From: Isobaculum melis
GTDB lineage: Bacteria > Bacillota > Bacilli > Lactobacillales > Carnobacteriaceae
Length of the DNA: 64,000 nucleotides
Assembly: GCF_900111355.1 (NCBI RefSeq)
Contig: NZ_FOHA01000011.1
Coordinates: 1-64,000 of the forward strand
Direction: 5' to 3'
Positions within the stretch are counted from its first letter, which is position 1. The number at the start of each line of letters is the position of its first letter. Below the pieces are notes generated by a model that was not told where the DNA came from, ran no database searches, and saw only the letters and a list, made by a program, of their open reading frames with translations. Positions 44,636-53,128 of this stretch are shown in pieces. Position numbers and translations under genes: made by a program.

Positions 44636-45913
44636 TTATGGTTTAATAAAAGAATCAATTTCTGAGATGGGCAAATTTTGCCATTCTTTTGTATAAAATT
44701 TCTCATTCATTTGGTAGTCAACAGCTGGTTGATCATTTTCTAAAAATGGTGCAACTGTTTGATCCATTTCTAGCCAGCCTCTCCATCCTAAGTGAATGGT
44801 GTCTTCCATATAATAATCTTCATTACCATTTTTAGATAAATCTAACACTTGAAATCCTTGTGATTCTAATTGATAGATTGCTTTCTTCGTAAAATGATCT
44901 AACATCTCTTGACTCAGTCCGGTATAGGCAATCCATTTTGAATTCACTGGTGGAATCACAAAAAGTGGTTGCATTTTTTCTTTTGCCATGCGGTCTAAAA
45001 TCAATTGGAAATCAGAAAATTCTGGAGAAAATTCATAATTAAATTTCTTTTGAGAGTCTTTTAAGGCAGCTTCATCAGCCATAATACGATTGGTATAAAA
45101 ATTATTTTTTAATTGATAAGGATTGTTATTTGCTTCCTTTTCACCAATTGACATGGCTAATTTATCTAGCGCATCAAAGTCATATTTGGTCGGTAAAACT
45201 TTTTGTTGCTTCTCAATTTTACCTTCGTTTCCACTAAAGCGTGTCACACCAAATAAATCATCTTCACGCTCTAAAATTTTTCTTCTAAACTTCATTTTAT
45301 TAATGAGATGGCTAGAGACTTCTTTCCCCTCTTTAATCGTCGTTAAAGCATCCTTCAACTCTCTATTTAAATCCAATGAATCAAATGTTAATAAGCGTTC
45401 TGCAGCAAATCTTCGTTCTGCAGAATCTGGCTCACCATTCATAATAAATTCATATAATTGTAAGCTAGAGAAATGAGCGCCAAAAGCCTCATTTGAAACC
45501 CCATTTTTAACAAACCATTGTGGAGAAACAATAAAGACAGCTTTTTTATTTTCTAGCGTATCCCCTAAGGCTTGAATCGACATATAATGAGAAAGGGATT
45601 GCATCCCAGCATTTCCAATTAAGAAAGGACGATAGCTTCGATCATACTTTTCAGCAAGCACAGATGGATGAAAAGCATCAAATCTAGAGAGTTCAGAAGA
45701 ACCATAGAAAGGTACAATATTCTTTTCCTTCATCGCTGCTTGTGAAATCATCAGACCTTTTATCACATTGGTTTCTAAACTTGATTTTGCATTGTCTATT
45801 TCCTTTTGACCAACATTTCTAAAATTGAATGGGGCGAAAATCAGCACAGTAAAAATGAGCAATGCACAGAAAAGCGGGCCAATCGATAAGAAAAGTTTTT
45901 TCTTAAAACTCAT
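44636..45913 (-). CDS. dltD: D-alanyl-lipoteichoic acid esterification protein DltD
   Basis: A 425-residue extracytoplasmic protein with one N-terminal membrane anchor (about residues 7-27) and an SGNH-hydrolase-like domain. The catalytic serine lies in FYGSSELSRFD (about residue 70) and the Asp/His pair in MEDTIHLGWRGW near the C-terminus. DltD carries out the last D-alanine transfer to teichoic acid. It overlaps dltC by 4 bp. Confidence 0.95.
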   Translation of the reverse strand: MSFKKKLFLSIGPLFCALLIFTVLIFAPFNFRNVGQKEIDNAKSSLETNVIKGLMISQAAMKEKNIVPFYGSSELSRFDAFHPSVLAEKYDRSYRPFLIGNAGMQSLSHYMSIQALGDTLENKKAVFIVSPQWFVKNGVSNEAFGAHFSSLQLYEFIMNGEPDSAERRFAAERLLTFDSLDLNRELKDALTTIKEGKEVSSHLINKMKFRRKILEREDDLFGVTRFSGNEGKIEKQQKVLPTKYDFDALDKLAMSIGEKEANNNPYQLKNNFYTNRIMADEAALKDSQKKFNYEFSPEFSDFQLILDRMAKEKMQPLFVIPPVNSKWIAYTGLSQEMLDHFTKKAIYQLESQGFQVLDLSKNGNEDYYMEDTIHLGWRGWLEMDQTVAPFLENDQPAVDYQMNEKFYTKEWQNLPISEIDSFIKP

Positions 45914-46146
45914 TTTAATTGCTCTAATTGTTCCAACATTTTATTTGGTGTCGCCCATTCATCACGATCAAAATCAGATACAGGAACTTGAATGCCCATT
46001 TGAGCTTCAATCTCAACTAATAATTGCACAGTTCCTAGTGAGTCTAAAACACCTGAATCATATAAAGGAAAATCTAAATCCTCTTTGACCTCATCTTCAC
46101 CTGTAATTTCTGCTAAAATTGTTAAAAATTCATTTTTATCTACCAT
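45910..46146 (-). CDS. dltC: D-alanyl carrier protein DltC
   Basis: A 78-residue acyl-carrier-type protein. The phosphopantetheine serine is in DSGVLDSLGTVQL (about residue 36). DltA charges it with D-alanine and DltB/DltD use it. Length and motif are normal. Confidence 0.95.
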   Translation of the reverse strand: MVDKNEFLTILAEITGEDEVKEDLDFPLYDSGVLDSLGTVQLLVEIEAQMGIQVPVSDFDRDEWATPNKMLEQLEQLK

Positions 46147-46167
46147 GTTTAAAACGCTCCTTTTATT

Positions 46168-47349
46168 TTAATGATGCCATAATTTATCTAATACTCCTGA
46201 AAAAATCAAAAAGCTGACACAAACTGTATTGAAGGTAATAAAGATTCCAAGACATTTTGTGAAGATATTACTTGGCAAGTTTTTATGTTTTTTCTTATAA
46301 CGAATCCAGGCATCATTTACACAAATTGCGATACCATGAAATAAGCCATATACAATATAATACCATGTTAAGCCATGCCATACACCCATTAATAAGAATA
46401 AGGACATATACCCCACATTGGACATTGTGGTACGGCTCTTAAAGACTTTCTTCTTCATCAAGAAAAAGACCATACGCATAAAGACAAAATCTCTAAACCA
46501 AAAAGATAATGACATATGCCATCTATTCCAAAACTCTTTAATATTGGGACTAATAAAGGGTTTATTAAAGTTAATAGGTGTTTTAATCCCCATTAAATGG
46601 CTGACTCCAACTGCAAACAAACTATAGCCTGCAAAATCAAAGAACAAGTATAAACTATAACTATACATATACATTAAGAGATTCCAGAAGCTTGTATTAT
46701 CAAGCAATGCGCCTTCAAAATAATTGACACCAAAGGTTTTCAAATAGTAGCCAATAATAAATTTATAAAGGAAACCTAGAAAAATCATAAAGATGGCTTT
46801 ATCAACTAAGGTTACATACTCTTCTCTTTCTGGAACATTTTCAAAATCTTTTTCAAAACGACGATAGCGATCAATTGGTCCTGAAGAAATCGTTGGAAAG
46901 AATAATAGAAATTGAATATAAACGCGCATACTAAAAGTTTTAATCTGACCATCTCTAATTTCCATCACCATTTGAACTGCTTTAAAGGTCAAATAGGAAA
47001 TTCCCAAGAAACCAAGCATTGATGGATTGACATGAAATGCTGGCAGAAGTTTATAAAGAACTAATGGTAACAGCGCACCTAATAGCGCCATAAAGTAAAC
47101 GGATGATTCATTTTTCTTAGATCGATAACGATGATAGCCCCCAACCAAAAGAACCTGCCATAGCACATAAATGATTAAGGCAATCCCTTGTTTGTAGTGC
47201 GCACCACCAAAAGTTAAATAAAGAAAATACAATGTCACTAAGTTTTGATACCATAATAAGCGTTTGCCGAACATTAAACCAACGACAATAGGAATTAATG
47301 CAACTGCCAAGTAGAGAAAATAGACAGGTGCTCCGTATGGAGTACTCAT
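46168..47349 (-). CDS. dltB: D-alanyl transfer protein DltB (MBOAT family)
   Basis: A 393-residue polytopic membrane O-acyltransferase (about 11 helices) that moves D-alanine across the membrane. MBOAT features include FFPTISSGPIDRYRRF, the conserved WNRWHMSLSFWFRDFVF and the catalytic histidine in MGVWHGLTWYYIVYG. Its start overlaps the dltA stop by 4 bp. Confidence 0.95.
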   Translation of the reverse strand: MSTPYGAPVYFLYLAVALIPIVVGLMFGKRLLWYQNLVTLYFLYLTFGGAHYKQGIALIIYVLWQVLLVGGYHRYRSKKNESSVYFMALLGALLPLVLYKLLPAFHVNPSMLGFLGISYLTFKAVQMVMEIRDGQIKTFSMRVYIQFLLFFPTISSGPIDRYRRFEKDFENVPEREEYVTLVDKAIFMIFLGFLYKFIIGYYLKTFGVNYFEGALLDNTSFWNLLMYMYSYSLYLFFDFAGYSLFAVGVSHLMGIKTPINFNKPFISPNIKEFWNRWHMSLSFWFRDFVFMRMVFFLMKKKVFKSRTTMSNVGYMSLFLLMGVWHGLTWYYIVYGLFHGIAICVNDAWIRYKKKHKNLPSNIFTKCLGIFITFNTVCVSFLIFSGVLDKLWHH

Positions 47350-48863
47350 TGGTTCACCTCATTCATTAATGTTTTGCGATCTATTTTTCCATTAGCAGTT
47401 AGTGGGAGCTCATCTAAATAAATCCATTTTTGCGGAATCATATAAGCCATTGTACTCTCTGCTAATTCTTTTTTAATAGCCGCCGTTAATTGATACTCTT
47501 TTTCAAAAGTATGAGGCTGAGCAACAACAAAAGCCGCTAAATTAGCTACTTTATTTTCTTTCATCTGAGGCACTGCAATCGCTGCTTTAATCAATGAAAC
47601 ATTCTCTAAATGATGATCCACATCCTCAAGTTCAATGCGATAGCCATGTAACTTAATTTGGAAATCTTTTCTTCCTTGATAGAATAATAATCCTTCTTTC
47701 AGAAAGCCTAAATCCCCTGTTCGATAAGCTTGAACACCGTCTTCTAAATAGAAGGCTTCAGCTGTTTTTTCTTCGTTATTCAGATACCCTATTGAGACAC
47801 TTGGTCCAACAATCACCATTTCTCCTACTTCACCATCAGGTAGGGTATTGCCCTCATCATCTTTAATTAACATCTGGGTATCTTCTTTGACAAAACCAAT
47901 TGGTAGTCTAGGATACTCAGCTAAGACTTCATCTGTAATCAATACTTGGGTCACAGCAACAGTTGCCTCCGTTGGCCCATAAGTATTATAAATTGCAGCC
48001 TCTGGGAAGCGTTCTTTTAATTGTTTCGCTGTTTGATTGGTTAGCTCTTCCCCACAGAATAAAAAGGTCGTTAATTCAGGATAATGAAGGGCATCAAAGG
48101 TTTTCTCTAATAAACAAATTTCCATAAATGAAGGGGTCGATACCCAAACATTAACCTTTGTTTCTGGTAGGTAAGCAAATAGCTTCTTAAAGTTATCCGT
48201 TACTTGTTTTTGAACGGGGACCAAAGTCCCACCAGAAAGTAAAGCTGGATAAAGATCCATCACAGATAAGTCAAATGAAAATGGCGCCTGACATAGAAAA
48301 CGTTTTTGCTTTCCTACTTGAAAATCGGTTGCAATCCAATCTGTAAAACTTAATAAATTGCGATGATTGATTTGAACACCCTTTGGTACACCTGTTGTTC
48401 CAGAAGTAAAAATTGCATAAATTCGGTCAGTATCTTTTGTTTGATACACTGGCAGATTAAGCACTTCTTTTTGCTCAATGACTTGCTGGACTTCTTCAAG
48501 TGTCAATACTGGAACGGTTGCTTCAAAAGGCAAGGCTTCCAAAGAAATAATCAGTTCAGGTTGTGCAATATCAAAGATTTGTTTGATCCGTTCCATTGGT
48601 GTGTATTTGTCCACTGGCACATAAAACATTCCTACCTTTAAGGCAGCAATAAAAGAGACTACCATTTCATAGGTAATTTCTCCATAAATGAGAACTGGCA
48701 TATTTCCATCAAGATGTGGCACTTTTTTTATAATTGCATTTGCTAATTGATTCGATTGCCATTTTAGTTCCCCGTAAGTATGTGTTTTCTCAATACTATC
48801 ATAGCAAAGAGTATCTGGACTCATTTCTGCAAAATCATTCATTTGTTCAATAATTGTTTTCAT
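47346..48863 (-). CDS. dltA: D-alanine--D-alanyl carrier protein ligase DltA
   Basis: A 505-residue adenylate-forming enzyme that activates D-alanine with ATP and loads it on DltC. Core motifs: IFTSGTTGVPKGVQ (P-loop-like), YNTYGPTEATVAVT, YRTGDLGF and, at the C-terminus, the catalytic lysine in LTANGKIDRK. The ATG at 48863 is 55 bp after dltX and has only a weak ribosome site; AAGGAG lies about 36 nt away. Confidence 0.96.
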   Translation of the reverse strand: MKTIIEQMNDFAEMSPDTLCYDSIEKTHTYGELKWQSNQLANAIIKKVPHLDGNMPVLIYGEITYEMVVSFIAALKVGMFYVPVDKYTPMERIKQIFDIAQPELIISLEALPFEATVPVLTLEEVQQVIEQKEVLNLPVYQTKDTDRIYAIFTSGTTGVPKGVQINHRNLLSFTDWIATDFQVGKQKRFLCQAPFSFDLSVMDLYPALLSGGTLVPVQKQVTDNFKKLFAYLPETKVNVWVSTPSFMEICLLEKTFDALHYPELTTFLFCGEELTNQTAKQLKERFPEAAIYNTYGPTEATVAVTQVLITDEVLAEYPRLPIGFVKEDTQMLIKDDEGNTLPDGEVGEMVIVGPSVSIGYLNNEEKTAEAFYLEDGVQAYRTGDLGFLKEGLLFYQGRKDFQIKLHGYRIELEDVDHHLENVSLIKAAIAVPQMKENKVANLAAFVVAQPHTFEKEYQLTAAIKKELAESTMAYMIPQKWIYLDELPLTANGKIDRKTLMNEVNQ

Positions 48864-48918
48864 TGGTTCACGTTACGCTCTCGTCGTTTCTGTTACTCCT
48901 TAAGCGACTCCTCTCTTT

Positions 48919-49068
48919 CTAGAATTCGTTGTAGATAAATCCGCCACTTCCCACATGACTATAATCATAAAGGTAAAGTAAAAAGAATAATATCGCAACA
49001 TAAAATGCTGTCTTACAACAAAAGACCAGTATTTGATGATGACTTATTTTTTGCCATAATGCTTTCAC
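48919..49068 (-). CDS. dltX: DltX, small membrane protein of the dlt operon
   Basis: A 49-residue protein beginning with GTG at 49068, preceded by GGGAGAGAG. It has one membrane helix (about residues 20-35, TAFYVAILFFLLYLYD) and ends in GGFIYNEF, the FIYNEF ending typical of DltX. DltX is required for teichoic acid D-alanylation and is thought to accept D-alanine at its C-terminal motif. It is the first gene of the operon. Confidence 0.92.
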   Translation of the reverse strand: MKALWQKISHHQILVFCCKTAFYVAILFFLLYLYDYSHVGSGGFIYNEF

Positions 49069-49164
49069 TGATTCTCTCTCCCTTTTTCCTTGTTTATTTA
49101 AAGTAAAATTTAAGTGATGTTCTTTCTCAAAGTAGATAATTGCTTTATTATTTTTACTTAATTC

Positions 49165-49193
49165 ATTATAGCCGTAGAATGAAACAAATGCTA
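49165..49193 (-). promoter_or_regulatory. Possible dlt operon promoter
   Basis: A perfect TATAAT (revcomp of 49165-49170) lies about 97 bp upstream of dltX. The sequence 17 bp further up (TAGCAT) is a poor -35 box, so an activated or weak promoter is possible. Confidence 0.35.
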
Positions 49194-49236
49194 CCCTACT
49201 TAAGATGTATTTTTATTAAAAATTTCTTAAAACAAT

Positions 49237-49283
49237 CAAAAAAAGACGCGGTTAAGACAAAACTCGAAGTTTTATCCTAACCA
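49237..49283 (-). terminator. Terminator of ptsHI
   Basis: GGTTAGGATAAAACT pairs with AGTTTTGTCTTAACC (two mismatches or wobbles) across a 3-nt loop; GCGTCTTTTTTTG follows on the minus strand. A second small hairpin GGTGGC/GCCACC lies between it and the ptsI stop. Confidence 0.75.
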
Positions 49284-49334
49284 CATCTATTCCTTTATGA
49301 AATGGTGGCCAACAGTCAGCCACCAAAAATTCCA

Positions 49335-51056
49335 CTATTTTGTATAAGATTCAACTAAAGCAACAACTTCATCAGCTGTGTCACAATCATTGATTGCTTT
49401 TTCTGCTAATTCAGTCATTTTAGCTGTATCTAGACGTTTCATTAAGCTACGTGTTTTAAGAATACTTGAAGCGCTCATTGAGAACTCATCAAGACCTAAT
49501 CCCATTAATAATGGAACCGCAGTTTGATCTCCTGCCATTTCTCCACACATACCTGTCCATTTGCCTTCTGCATGAGAAGCATCAATAACGTTCTTAATCA
49601 AACGTAGAATTGATGGGTTATATGGTTGGTATAAATAAGAAACGCGTTCATTCATACGGTCACTTGCCATTGTGTATTGGATTAAATCATTGGTTCCAAT
49701 ACTGAAGAAGTCTACTTCTTTAGCAAATTTATCAGCAATAACTGCTGCTGCTGGAATTTCAATCATGATCCCTACTTGGATTTCATCAGAAACTGCAACA
49801 CCTTCACTCACTAATTTCGCTTTTTCTTCTAACAGAAGCGCTTTTGCAGCTCTAAACTCTGCAAGTGTTGCAATCATTGGGAACATAATACGTAATGGTC
49901 CAAAGACTGAAGCACGTAAAAGGGCACGTAATTGTGTACGGAACATATCTGGTTCTGCTAAACAAATGCGGATTGCACGGTAACCTAAGAATGGGTTCAT
50001 TTCATGCGGTAATGTCAAGTATGGTAACTCTTTATCTCCACCAATGTCCATTGTACGAACAACTACAGGTTTACCATTCATACCTTCTAAAACTGCTTTA
50101 TACGCTTCAAATTGTGCATCTTCAGTAGGGAAATCTGGAGAATCCATATATAAGAACTCTGTACGATAAAGACCTACTGCTTCACCACCATTATTTTTGA
50201 CACCCTCTAAATCTTTAGGTGTCCCAATATTAGCAGCTAGCTCAATATGTTTGCCATCAGCAGTAACAGTTGCTTCATTTTTCAATTTTTCCCACTCAGC
50301 TTTTTGATCCGCAAATGCTTGCGCTTTTGTATTGTATTTTTCCACATCTGATGATTCAGGGTGTACTAATACATCGCCTTCAAGTCCATCAATAATAATC
50401 ATATCTCCATCAACAACTGTGTCTGTAATTGATTTTGTTCCTACGATTGCAGGAATTTCAAGTGAACGAGCCATAATGGCTGAATGAGAGGTACGACCAC
50501 CAATGTCAGTTACGAAAGCCTTAACATATTTACGGTTTAATTGTGCTGTATCACTTGGTGTTAAATCATGTGCAACGACAATGACTTCTTCATTAATCAT
50601 TGAAGGATTTGGTAGTTTCACATTTAACAAGTGACTCATCACACGTTTGGTAACATCTTTAATATCTGCAGCACGTTCTTGCATGTAAGGATTGTCTTCC
50701 ATGCCTTCAAACATACTAATAAACATATCTGTAACTTCTTTTAATGCAGCTTCAGCGTTGACCTTGTTATCGCGTACATTGCTTTCAATGCTACCAACCA
50801 ATTCTGGATCAGCTAAAACCATTAAGTGTGCATCAAAAACTTGCGCTTCTTCTTCGCCTAAACTTTCAGCAGCTTTCTCACGAATTGCTTGAAGTTCAGT
50901 TGTCGCTTTTGATAATGCATCCGCTAAACGATTGACCTCGCCTTCAGAATCTTCAACTGTCACTTTATTAAATGACATGTCAGGTTCAATGAGCATATAT
51001 GCTTTTGCAATTGCAATACCATCACTAGCCGCAATTCCTTTTAGCATCTCTACCAT
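49335..51056 (-). CDS. ptsI: PTS enzyme I (phosphoenolpyruvate-protein phosphotransferase)
   Basis: A 573-residue enzyme I that takes phosphate from PEP and passes it to HPr. The phosphorylated histidine is in [13 protein letters not shown] (about residue 190). The PEP-binding barrel follows with [11 protein letters not shown], and [11 protein letters not shown] and the catalytic Cys in GMCGEMAG near residue 500. Length is normal. Its start overlaps the ptsH stop by 1 bp. Confidence 0.97.
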   Translation of the reverse strand: MVEMLKGIAASDGIAIAKAYMLIEPDMSFNKVTVEDSEGEVNRLADALSKATTELQAIREKAAESLGEEEAQVFDAHLMVLADPELVGSIESNVRDNKVNAEAALKEVTDMFISMFEGMEDNPYMQERAADIKDVTKRVMSHLLNVKLPNPSMINEEVIVVAHDLTPSDTAQLNRKYVKAFVTDIGGRTSHSAIMARSLEIPAIVGTKSITDTVVDGDMIIIDGLEGDVLVHPESSDVEKYNTKAQAFADQKAEWEKLKNEATVTADGKHIELAANIGTPKDLEGVKNNGGEAVGLYRTEFLYMDSPDFPTEDAQFEAYKAVLEGMNGKPVVVRTMDIGGDKELPYLTLPHEMNPFLGYRAIRICLAEPDMFRTQLRALLRASVFGPLRIMFPMIATLAEFRAAKALLLEEKAKLVSEGVAVSDEIQVGIMIEIPAAAVIADKFAKEVDFFSIGTNDLIQYTMASDRMNERVSYLYQPYNPSILRLIKNVIDASHAEGKWTGMCGEMAGDQTAVPLLMGLGLDEFSMSASSILKTRSLMKRLDTAKMTELAEKAINDCDTADEVVALVESYTK

Positions 51057-51322
51057 TATTCTGCCAAGCCTTCTTTTTTCATTGTTTCTTCAATACCAGC
51101 GATTGCATCAGCTTCGTCAGCACCTTCAGCAGTGATTGTTACATCAGCGCCTTGACCAACACCTAATGACATAACGCCCATGATTGATTTAAGGTTAACT
51201 GATTTACCTTTGTACTCTAAGTTAATATCTGAACTGTATTTACTTGCAGCTTGCACTAATAATGTAGCTGGGCGTGCATGGATCCCAGTATCTGCTACTA
51301 CATGAAATTCGCGTTTTTCCAT
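51056..51322 (-). CDS. ptsH: Phosphocarrier protein HPr
   Basis: An 88-residue HPr with the active histidine in [12 protein letters not shown] (His15) and the regulatory serine in [11 protein letters not shown] (Ser46), the site used by HPr kinase and for CcpA-dependent catabolite control in Firmicutes. It is the first gene of the ptsHI pair and has an AAAGGAG ribosome site. Confidence 0.97.
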   Translation of the reverse strand: MEKREFHVVADTGIHARPATLLVQAASKYSSDINLEYKGKSVNLKSIMGVMSLGVGQGADVTITAEGADEADAIAGIEETMKKEGLAE

Positions 51323-51481
51323 AATATAACGACTCCTTTAGTAATAAAAATTTTTTTAATTTTTTGTAAGGGAATCACTGAAAACCTTTTCAAACAGTTG
51401 TTTTTCAACATGGTTTAAAAGATGACCCTCTCAATATGAAATCGTACCATTTTTCAAAAGAATGCACAACCATTTTCTTAA

Positions 51482-51685
51482 TTATTGATTGTTTTCATGC
51501 GCATTTTCAATCAAGCGATAAACAACATTTCCACCTAAGCCAGCTTCTCCTACAATTTGATTTTTGGATTCATGTTTGGACCAAACTGAAATGAAGTCGA
51601 TAAAATCCTTTTTTTCAATATGAATTTCAGTGATTTCTTTCGCAATTAAAGCGGCTATTTTTTCCTCTATTTCTACTTTTTCCAT
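51482..51685 (-). CDS. Small conserved-looking hypothetical protein
   Basis: A 67-residue mostly helical protein with no signal peptide or membrane segment. It has two parts: a charged N-terminal helix (EKVEIEEKIAALIAKEI) and a C-terminal half with the glycine-rich VGEAGLGGNVVYRLIENA. I do not recognise the family. An AAGAGGG ribosome site precedes the start. It lies alone between ptsH and a divergent DUF2187 gene. Confidence 0.6.
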   Translation of the reverse strand: MEKVEIEEKIAALIAKEITEIHIEKKDFIDFISVWSKHESKNQIVGEAGLGGNVVYRLIENAHENNQ

Positions 51686-51772
51686 TTTAATGCCCTCTTT
51701 CTTTTAATTTAAGTATAGTATATTACATTTGTGTTTTTTTTCACATTTTTTATTTTTTTTAATTGAAACCTC

Positions 51773-51800
51773 TTCACAAATCGACAATTTTGTTTATAAT
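51773..51800 (+). promoter_or_regulatory. Promoter of the DUF2187 gene
   Basis: TTCACA (51773-51778) and TATAAT (51795-51800) are separated by 16 bp, about 60 bp before the gene start. Confidence 0.55.
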
Positions 51801-51860
51801 CATAGTTGTGTAACCATTCATTCAGAGAATTTCATCATTCTCATTGAGGAGGTATAATCA

Positions 51861-52049
51861 ATGACACAAGCAGAAATTGGCGATTTAATTGTTTTTAGAG
51901 AAGGAATTCAAGGGATTGTCGAAAAAATATATGTGAACTCTGTGATGGTCGATATTTCTAAGACGCCTAATTATGCAGCATTAGATTTAGGAACAAAGAC
52001 AATTGTCAGTCACAAAGATTATGAAATTATTCCACAAACTGCAGATTAA
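51861..52049 (+). CDS. DUF2187 family protein (YkvS-like)
   Basis: A 62-residue protein resembling DUF2187 (YkvS of Bacillus): a small beta-barrel domain with VEKIYVNSVMVDI and YEIIPQ, beginning with AEIGDLIVFREG. The function is unknown. A strong GAGGAGG site precedes the ATG and a terminator follows. It is transcribed alone. Confidence 0.8.
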   Translation: MTQAEIGDLIVFREGIQGIVEKIYVNSVMVDISKTPNYAALDLGTKTIVSHKDYEIIPQTAD

Positions 52050-52064
52050 AAACTATGAACGCAC

Positions 52065-52098
52065 AAGACAGAGGTAGCAGCTTAGCTACTTCTGTCTT
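52065..52098. terminator. Terminator of the DUF2187 gene (overlaps the next gene's end)
   Basis: AAGACAGAGGTAGC pairs with GCTACTTCTGTCTT. The right arm lies within the last codons of the convergent membrane protein gene at 52086. The plus strand continues ATTTTCG. Confidence 0.7.
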
Positions 52099-52931
52099 AT
52101 TTTCGTTAGAAAAGCATCCCAAAAATGTGGCTCTCCTTTTTCTTTAGAGAGATGATAAAGAAAAACAAAGACAATATTAAAGCAAATAAATAGCATGACC
52201 AAATGCCAAATTTTAAAAGAAGCAGCCAAATAAAGTGCAACTAAACTTACCATTAAATATAAAAACATCAAGTATCTTCTATTAAGTGGTTGTAAGGGAC
52301 GATTCCAATAACCAAAAAGCTTGAGCACAAACCAAATGAATGCATGGAGTACCACCATCACCAATCCCCAAGAAAGATAGACCCGATGTGGAATATTGTA
52401 ATAACTTAATTCAGTGCCTTGCAACCATTGATAAATTTGCTTAATATTCATAATCAGCGGTTCAATTAATAATTCCAACCCCATTGAAGCGGTTGTGGCT
52501 CCTAAAATATAAATTGCTCCTTGTACCCAATTCTTTTTTATTTTACGTGTAATTTGACGCCATAAAACATGTGTTAAAATGGTCATTATCACCCAAGTTA
52601 GCGCCGTTACATAAGGAATACTGTTATAGATTTGGTCAATCTCTCCACTAGGTGCAACTAAAACATGTGAAAAATTGGTTTTATCTGCAATCCCCAACCA
52701 TTCAATATTAAAACTGATACCAAATACTAAAAATGGGATAAAAAACCCAATCCAGGGATTATATTCTAACATCATATAGAGTGTCACAAAAACAGCAGCT
52801 ATCAGCATCATCCCAATAAAAACACTGATTAACAGCTCCATTCTCATTCCAAAAAAAATAGCAAGAAGCAAACCGATAAAAGTCCATCCAATAAAAAATT
52901 TAAAGAGCAATGTGAGATGGTTTTGCTTCAC
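52086..52931 (-). CDS. Polytopic membrane protein, carotenoid-biosynthesis-protein-like
   Basis: A 281-residue protein with 7-8 predicted membrane helices. Its pattern (FNIEWLGI, then a tyrosine-rich segment, then ASMGLELLIEPL and YYNIPHRVYLSWGL) resembles the CruF/carotenoid biosynthesis protein family, in which acidic residues in the membrane carry out hydration of the polyene. Some Enterococcaceae make carotenoids, but no crt genes are seen here. Both the family and the activity are tentative. It stands alone, divergent from clpE. Confidence 0.45.
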   Translation of the reverse strand: MKQNHLTLLFKFFIGWTFIGLLLAIFFGMRMELLISVFIGMMLIAAVFVTLYMMLEYNPWIGFFIPFLVFGISFNIEWLGIADKTNFSHVLVAPSGEIDQIYNSIPYVTALTWVIMTILTHVLWRQITRKIKKNWVQGAIYILGATTASMGLELLIEPLIMNIKQIYQWLQGTELSYYNIPHRVYLSWGLVMVVLHAFIWFVLKLFGYWNRPLQPLNRRYLMFLYLMVSLVALYLAASFKIWHLVMLFICFNIVFVFLYHLSKEKGEPHFWDAFLTKIRQK

Positions 52932-53034
52932 AACATCCCCTCCTATTTGAAGTATGAATCATGATTGAATGCTTCTTATTATACTACTTTTTCCCTCCAT
53001 AAAGAAAGCCTCGTCATTCGAAGAAACAAAAAAC

Positions 53035-53091
53035 TTGAAAGTCAAACAAGGTCAGAGTATACTATCATCATGAAGGTCAATATTAGTCAGA
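53035..53091 (+). promoter_or_regulatory. clpE promoter with two CtsR boxes
   Basis: TTGAAA (53035-53040) and TATACT (53058-53063) are 17 bp apart. The spacer contains AGTCAAACAAGGTCAGA (53040-53056), a near-perfect CtsR heptad repeat. A second copy GGTCAATATTAGTCAGA lies just downstream (53075-53091). CtsR repression of Clp genes under normal temperature is well known, and the placement would block RNA polymerase directly. Confidence 0.85.
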
Positions 53092-53128
53092 CCTCGCAAA
53101 AAGAATTTGATTGAAAGGTTGTGAAGGA

